DNA from: Phyllobacterium phragmitis
GTDB lineage: Bacteria; Pseudomonadota; Alphaproteobacteria; Rhizobiales; Rhizobiaceae
Length of the DNA: 64,000 nucleotides
Direction of reading: 5' to 3'
Assembly: GCF_002980495.1 (NCBI RefSeq)
Contig: NZ_PVBR01000003.1
Location: 186,001-250,000, forward strand
Under the pieces are notes generated by a model. The model had not been told where the DNA came from. It was given only the letters and a program-made list of their open reading frames with translations, and did not search any database. Shown here in pieces: positions 61,632 to 64,000 of this stretch. Both the position numbers and the translations under genes were made by a program. Numbering within the stretch: position 1 is the first letter of the stretch; every line of letters begins with the position of its first letter.

Positions 61632-62336
61632 GACGGACCTCGCAACGCAAGGCGCACGCGCCAGATTGGGGCGCCGAACTGATTGAACCCATTCACTCCT
61701 CCCTGCGCTCGCCGCGACAAGCCGATGCAGATATCTGTTGCAAGATTCCTAGTGTCGACCATTGGCGGCACAAGAGCCGTCTCTTCGCTTGCGAGCATGC
61801 AACCGTGCGTTAAAGCCCGGCAATGCTCATTTCCAATAAAGATACCACAAACCTATCACAAGTCCCGTAATTTTTTTCTTTATGCGTATTTTTTTTCATA
61901 TACAATAGACAAGGACATCGTGAAAAGCCGTCATATTTCGCGCGCTCCAGGCCCGGGCATAGCCTGCGGATAAAATATGTCGACGAAAATCCGCGGTCGC
62001 GCGCAATCATCGTGCGGAATCTTTTTTACGTATATTTATCAATTCATTATGGCGCGGCAACGATCTCGTTAGTGATGATTTCGCACCGCATTATGGAATG
62101 CGTCACTCCTTTTGCAGACGCGAAATAGATAACTGATCGATGAATGAAAGAGCGGTGGGATCGAGATAGCCCATAGCACCAGACTCAAAAAATCGGATGC
62201 GAGACCCGTTGACAGTCCGCGTGAACTTAACATATCTCTTACATTAATTAACACGGCTATATCGCATTGATCGCGAAAATCGTGTGAGTCAGGGGAATAG
62301 GGAGACTTCCGCCTGGCGCTTGGATGGGAGGATATC
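61632..62336 (+). other. Divergent regulatory region between eryA and the ABC importer
   Basis: About 705 bases with no gene that I can support. From 61835 to 62060 it is AT-rich with T-tracts (61870-61898), and a second AT-rich stretch lies at 62195-62260. These probably hold the divergent promoters and the EryD operator, but I could not identify a convincing SorC dyad by eye. Confidence 0.5.
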
Positions 62337-62468
62337 ATGGCAAGTGCAATCGACCGCCGACCGGGGCGGAAACTCACAATTGCGTCCGCATTCGCAGCGG
62401 CAACTGTCGCGCATCCGCTTGTACCAACATTGAAACCGACACCCCCAGCCACTGAGATCAGACGCTAG
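62337..62468 (+). CDS. Possible small protein or leader peptide (43 aa)
   Basis: A 43-codon frame with an excellent ribosome site (GGGAGGATATC just before the ATG), reading MASAIDRRPGRKLTIASAFA then AATVAHPLVPTLKPTPPATE and IRR. It has a basic head, a short hydrophobic middle and a Pro-rich end, and stops 29 bases before the DUF2291 gene. It may be the remains of a signal peptide of a lost binding-protein gene, a leader peptide or chance. No relative is recognised. Confidence 0.35.
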   Translation: MASAIDRRPGRKLTIASAFAAATVAHPLVPTLKPTPPATEIRR

Positions 62469-62497
62469 GGTTTCCGCCGGGGAACTGCTGAGGCCAT

Positions 62498-63154
62498 ATG
62501 CTCATGACTGAACCCATCAAAAGAAACACATCCCAGCCATCGAAACGCTACAGATGGGTAATAGGAGCAGCCGTGATCGTCCTGGTCGGCGCCATGGCCC
62601 TCGACACGAAGATCGTCGTGATCGGCTCTCAGAATGACGTTCGAGAACAGAAATTCTCGCCTGAAGCCTTTGCCGAAAAGGAGTATCCGGCAATCCAGGA
62701 AAGCGTCGAGAAACGCGCCGTAGACGCCGTCGAACTCGCAAAGGCAATTCAAGAGGACAAGCAGGCCGCCGGCGACAAATATGGCGTGGCGGCGTCAATC
62801 GGCCCCGTCATTCCTGTCTCGTTCACCGGCGTGGTCACCGAGCGCAAGTCCAACTACAGCATGGTCGCCATCGAGGGCCTGCCGCCAGAGTTCAAGGTGC
62901 GTGTACAGACCGGCCCGGCCTTGAACGGAACCGATCTCAGGGATTCCACGGGAACGATTCAGTTTGGCCAGTTCACCAACCAGATCGAGTTCCAGAATGT
63001 CGGTTCAGCGATCAACAACCAGGTCAAGAAGGTGGTGCTGGCGGATATCGATCCCAATGCCCTTACCGGCAAGACGATCTCGGTGGTTGGTGTCTTCAAG
63101 CTGGTCAATCCCAAGAGCTGGATCGTGACGCCCGTGAGGCTCGAGGTAAAATGA
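62498..63154 (+). CDS. DUF2291-family periplasmic anchor protein of a sugar ABC operon
   Basis: 218 aa. One N-terminal membrane segment (about 18-38, YRWVIGAAVIVLVGAMALD), then a periplasmic DUF2291 domain (FSPEAFAEKEYPAIQESVEK; AASIGPVIPVSFTGVVTERK; GQFTNQIEFQNVGSAINNQV and LTGKTISVVGVFKLVNPKSW). DUF2291 genes are found in ribose-type ABC operons and their role is not settled. The stop overlaps the ATPase start by 4 bp, so it belongs to the erythritol importer operon. ATG at 62498; a second ATG two codons later is possible. Confidence 0.85.
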   Translation: MLMTEPIKRNTSQPSKRYRWVIGAAVIVLVGAMALDTKIVVIGSQNDVREQKFSPEAFAEKEYPAIQESVEKRAVDAVELAKAIQEDKQAAGDKYGVAASIGPVIPVSFTGVVTERKSNYSMVAIEGLPPEFKVRVQTGPALNGTDLRDSTGTIQFGQFTNQIEFQNVGSAINNQVKKVVLADIDPNALTGKTISVVGVFKLVNPKSWIVTPVRLEVK

Positions 63155-64000
63155 GCAGCAACGCACTCCCCGGACAAATCGGCGACGTGGTGCTCGCGGC
63201 GCATGACATCGCAAAGTCCTATGGCAATATCCATGCGCTGAGGGGTGTGAACTTCGATATCCGTCGTGGTCAGGTGACGACCCTTTTCGGGGAGAATGGC
63301 GCGGGAAAATCCACGCTGATGAAGATCCTCTCGGGTGTCATTCAGCCGACATCCGGCACGATCGTGCTGGACGGAAAGCCCGTCATGTTCTCCTCGTCCA
63401 CCGACGCGCGCGAACAGGGCATTTCCATCATCCACCAGGAGCTGAGCCTGGCGCCGAACATGAACGTGCGCGACAACATTTTCATGGGCCGCGAGATCCG
63501 CAAGGCAACCGGTGTGGATTTCGCGGAAGAGGAGCGCCAGAGCCGGACGCTGTTGGCCGAGCTCGAGGAGGACATCGATCCTCTGACGCTGGTCGAGGAC
63601 CTGCGTCTCGGGCAGCAGCAGATCGTCGAAATCGCACGTGCGCTCTCCGTCAACTCACGCATCCTGATTATGGACGAGCCGACGTCGGCGCTCAGCGCCT
63701 CCGAAGTCGAAGTGCTGTTCAAGGTCATCCGCGACCTGACGAACAAGGGCGTCTCGATCGTCTACATTTCGCACCACCTCGAAGAGGCCTTGCAGATCAC
63801 CCATCACGCGGTTGTCCTTCGCGACGGTGCGATCACGGCTTATGCCGAGCGGAAGGACATAAATCTTGAATGGATCGTCCACCACATGGTCGGCGAGAAC
63901 TTCGACCTGGGCTCTCCGCCGACCGACCACACCATCGGTGACGTCGCCCTGCGGATCGAGGGGCTGACGGTGCCCGATCCCTCCGGGGCGGATTACAACG
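63151..64000 (+). CDS. Sugar ABC transporter ATP-binding protein (partial)
   Basis: 283 codons to the window end, no stop. First ATPase domain complete: Walker A FGENGAGKST near 48-57, Q-loop IIHQELSLAPNM, signature LRLGQQQIVEIARALSVNSR (the LGxQQ form of the RbsA/MglA group), Walker B ILIMDEPTSALSASE and switch His ISHHLEEALQI. The second domain begins at about 268. RbsA-type proteins carry two such domains in about 500 aa. It is the ATPase of the importer divergent from eryA and should bring in erythritol; the permease and binding protein lie beyond the window. Confidence 0.92.
   Translation, partial: MSSNALPGQIGDVVLAAHDIAKSYGNIHALRGVNFDIRRGQVTTLFGENGAGKSTLMKILSGVIQPTSGTIVLDGKPVMFSSSTDAREQGISIIHQELSLAPNMNVRDNIFMGREIRKATGVDFAEEERQSRTLLAELEEDIDPLTLVEDLRLGQQQIVEIARALSVNSRILIMDEPTSALSASEVEVLFKVIRDLTNKGVSIVYISHHLEEALQITHHAVVLRDGAITAYAERKDINLEWIVHHMVGENFDLGSPPTDHTIGDVALRIEGLTVPDPSGADYN

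Noticed and set aside
1-64000. CRISPR arrays, insertion sequences, rRNA or tRNA genes
   Set aside because: No regularly spaced repeats, transposase genes or structured RNA genes were found by reading; only the integrase remnant points to mobile DNA.

Overview
The window is about 60% GC chromosomal or megaplasmid DNA of an alphaproteobacterium, most probably a Hyphomicrobiales member of the Rhizobiaceae/Brucellaceae type. The best pointers are the erythritol block in the order known from Brucella and Rhizobium (kinase eryA, dehydrogenase eryB, eryC, regulator eryD, DeoR regulator, tpi-like and rpiB-like isomerases), an Atu4866-family protein, a DUF2778 protein and the many LacI-type sugar regulators. 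There are no rRNA or tRNA genes, no CRISPR array and no intact mobile element. The species call is inference from content only.

Layout. 1-6.5 kb: end of a membrane protein, an M24 peptidase, a minus-strand operon (Gfo/Idh oxidoreductase, SDR, lactonase, LacI regulator) and a divergent LacI regulator. 6.5-8.9 kb: a decayed patch with a catalytically incomplete tyrosine recombinase beside a near-perfect inverted repeat, a 47-aa conserved small protein, a collapsed SDR gene and a lipoprotein. 9-14.1 kb: membrane gluconate-2-dehydrogenase-type complex (gamma subunit, GMC flavoprotein, triheme cytochrome c) and a LacI regulator. 14.1-18.8 kb: small alpha/beta-barrel protein, polar amino-acid-type ABC transporter and D-2-hydroxyacid dehydrogenase behind paired LacI-like operators. 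19.1-20.7 kb: DHA2-type MFS exporter. 20.7-24.1 kb: AT-rich leader, O-methyltransferase and FAD-NAD(P)-binding protein. 24.1-31.1 kb: two sulfatases with a sulfonate/taurine-type ABC transporter and a divergent LysR. 31.1-32.4 kb: DUF2778 L,D-transpeptidase-like protein. 32.6-40.8 kb: LacI regulator, TRAP transporter, VOC protein, RuBisCO-like protein, DUF1537 kinase and DUF849 protein. 40.9-54.3 kb: methyltransferase, APC permease, two-component system with a lipoprotein, PutP, LysR/SDR/CMD/Atu4866 cluster, queE-queD and several broken genes. 54.4-64 kb: the erythritol locus and the start of its divergent ABC importer.

How it fits together. Most of the DNA is a string of compact catabolic modules, each with importer, oxidoreductases or kinases and a local regulator, often joined by 4-bp ATGA/GTGA overlaps. 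The RuBisCO-like protein plus DUF1537 kinase match the 3-oxo-isoapionate kinase/decarboxylase pair (OiaK/OiaX) of D-apiose catabolism, whose C4 sugar-phosphate product needs tpi-like and rpiB-like isomerases. Enzymes of exactly those families are encoded 15 kb away in the erythritol operon, so two C4 routes may converge on D-erythrose 4-phosphate. A second theme is gene decay: an integrase, an SDR, an adenylate-cyclase-like gene and a VOC gene all keep both ends but have lost internal sequence, and a LacI and an aldo/keto reductase gene survive only as 3' parts.
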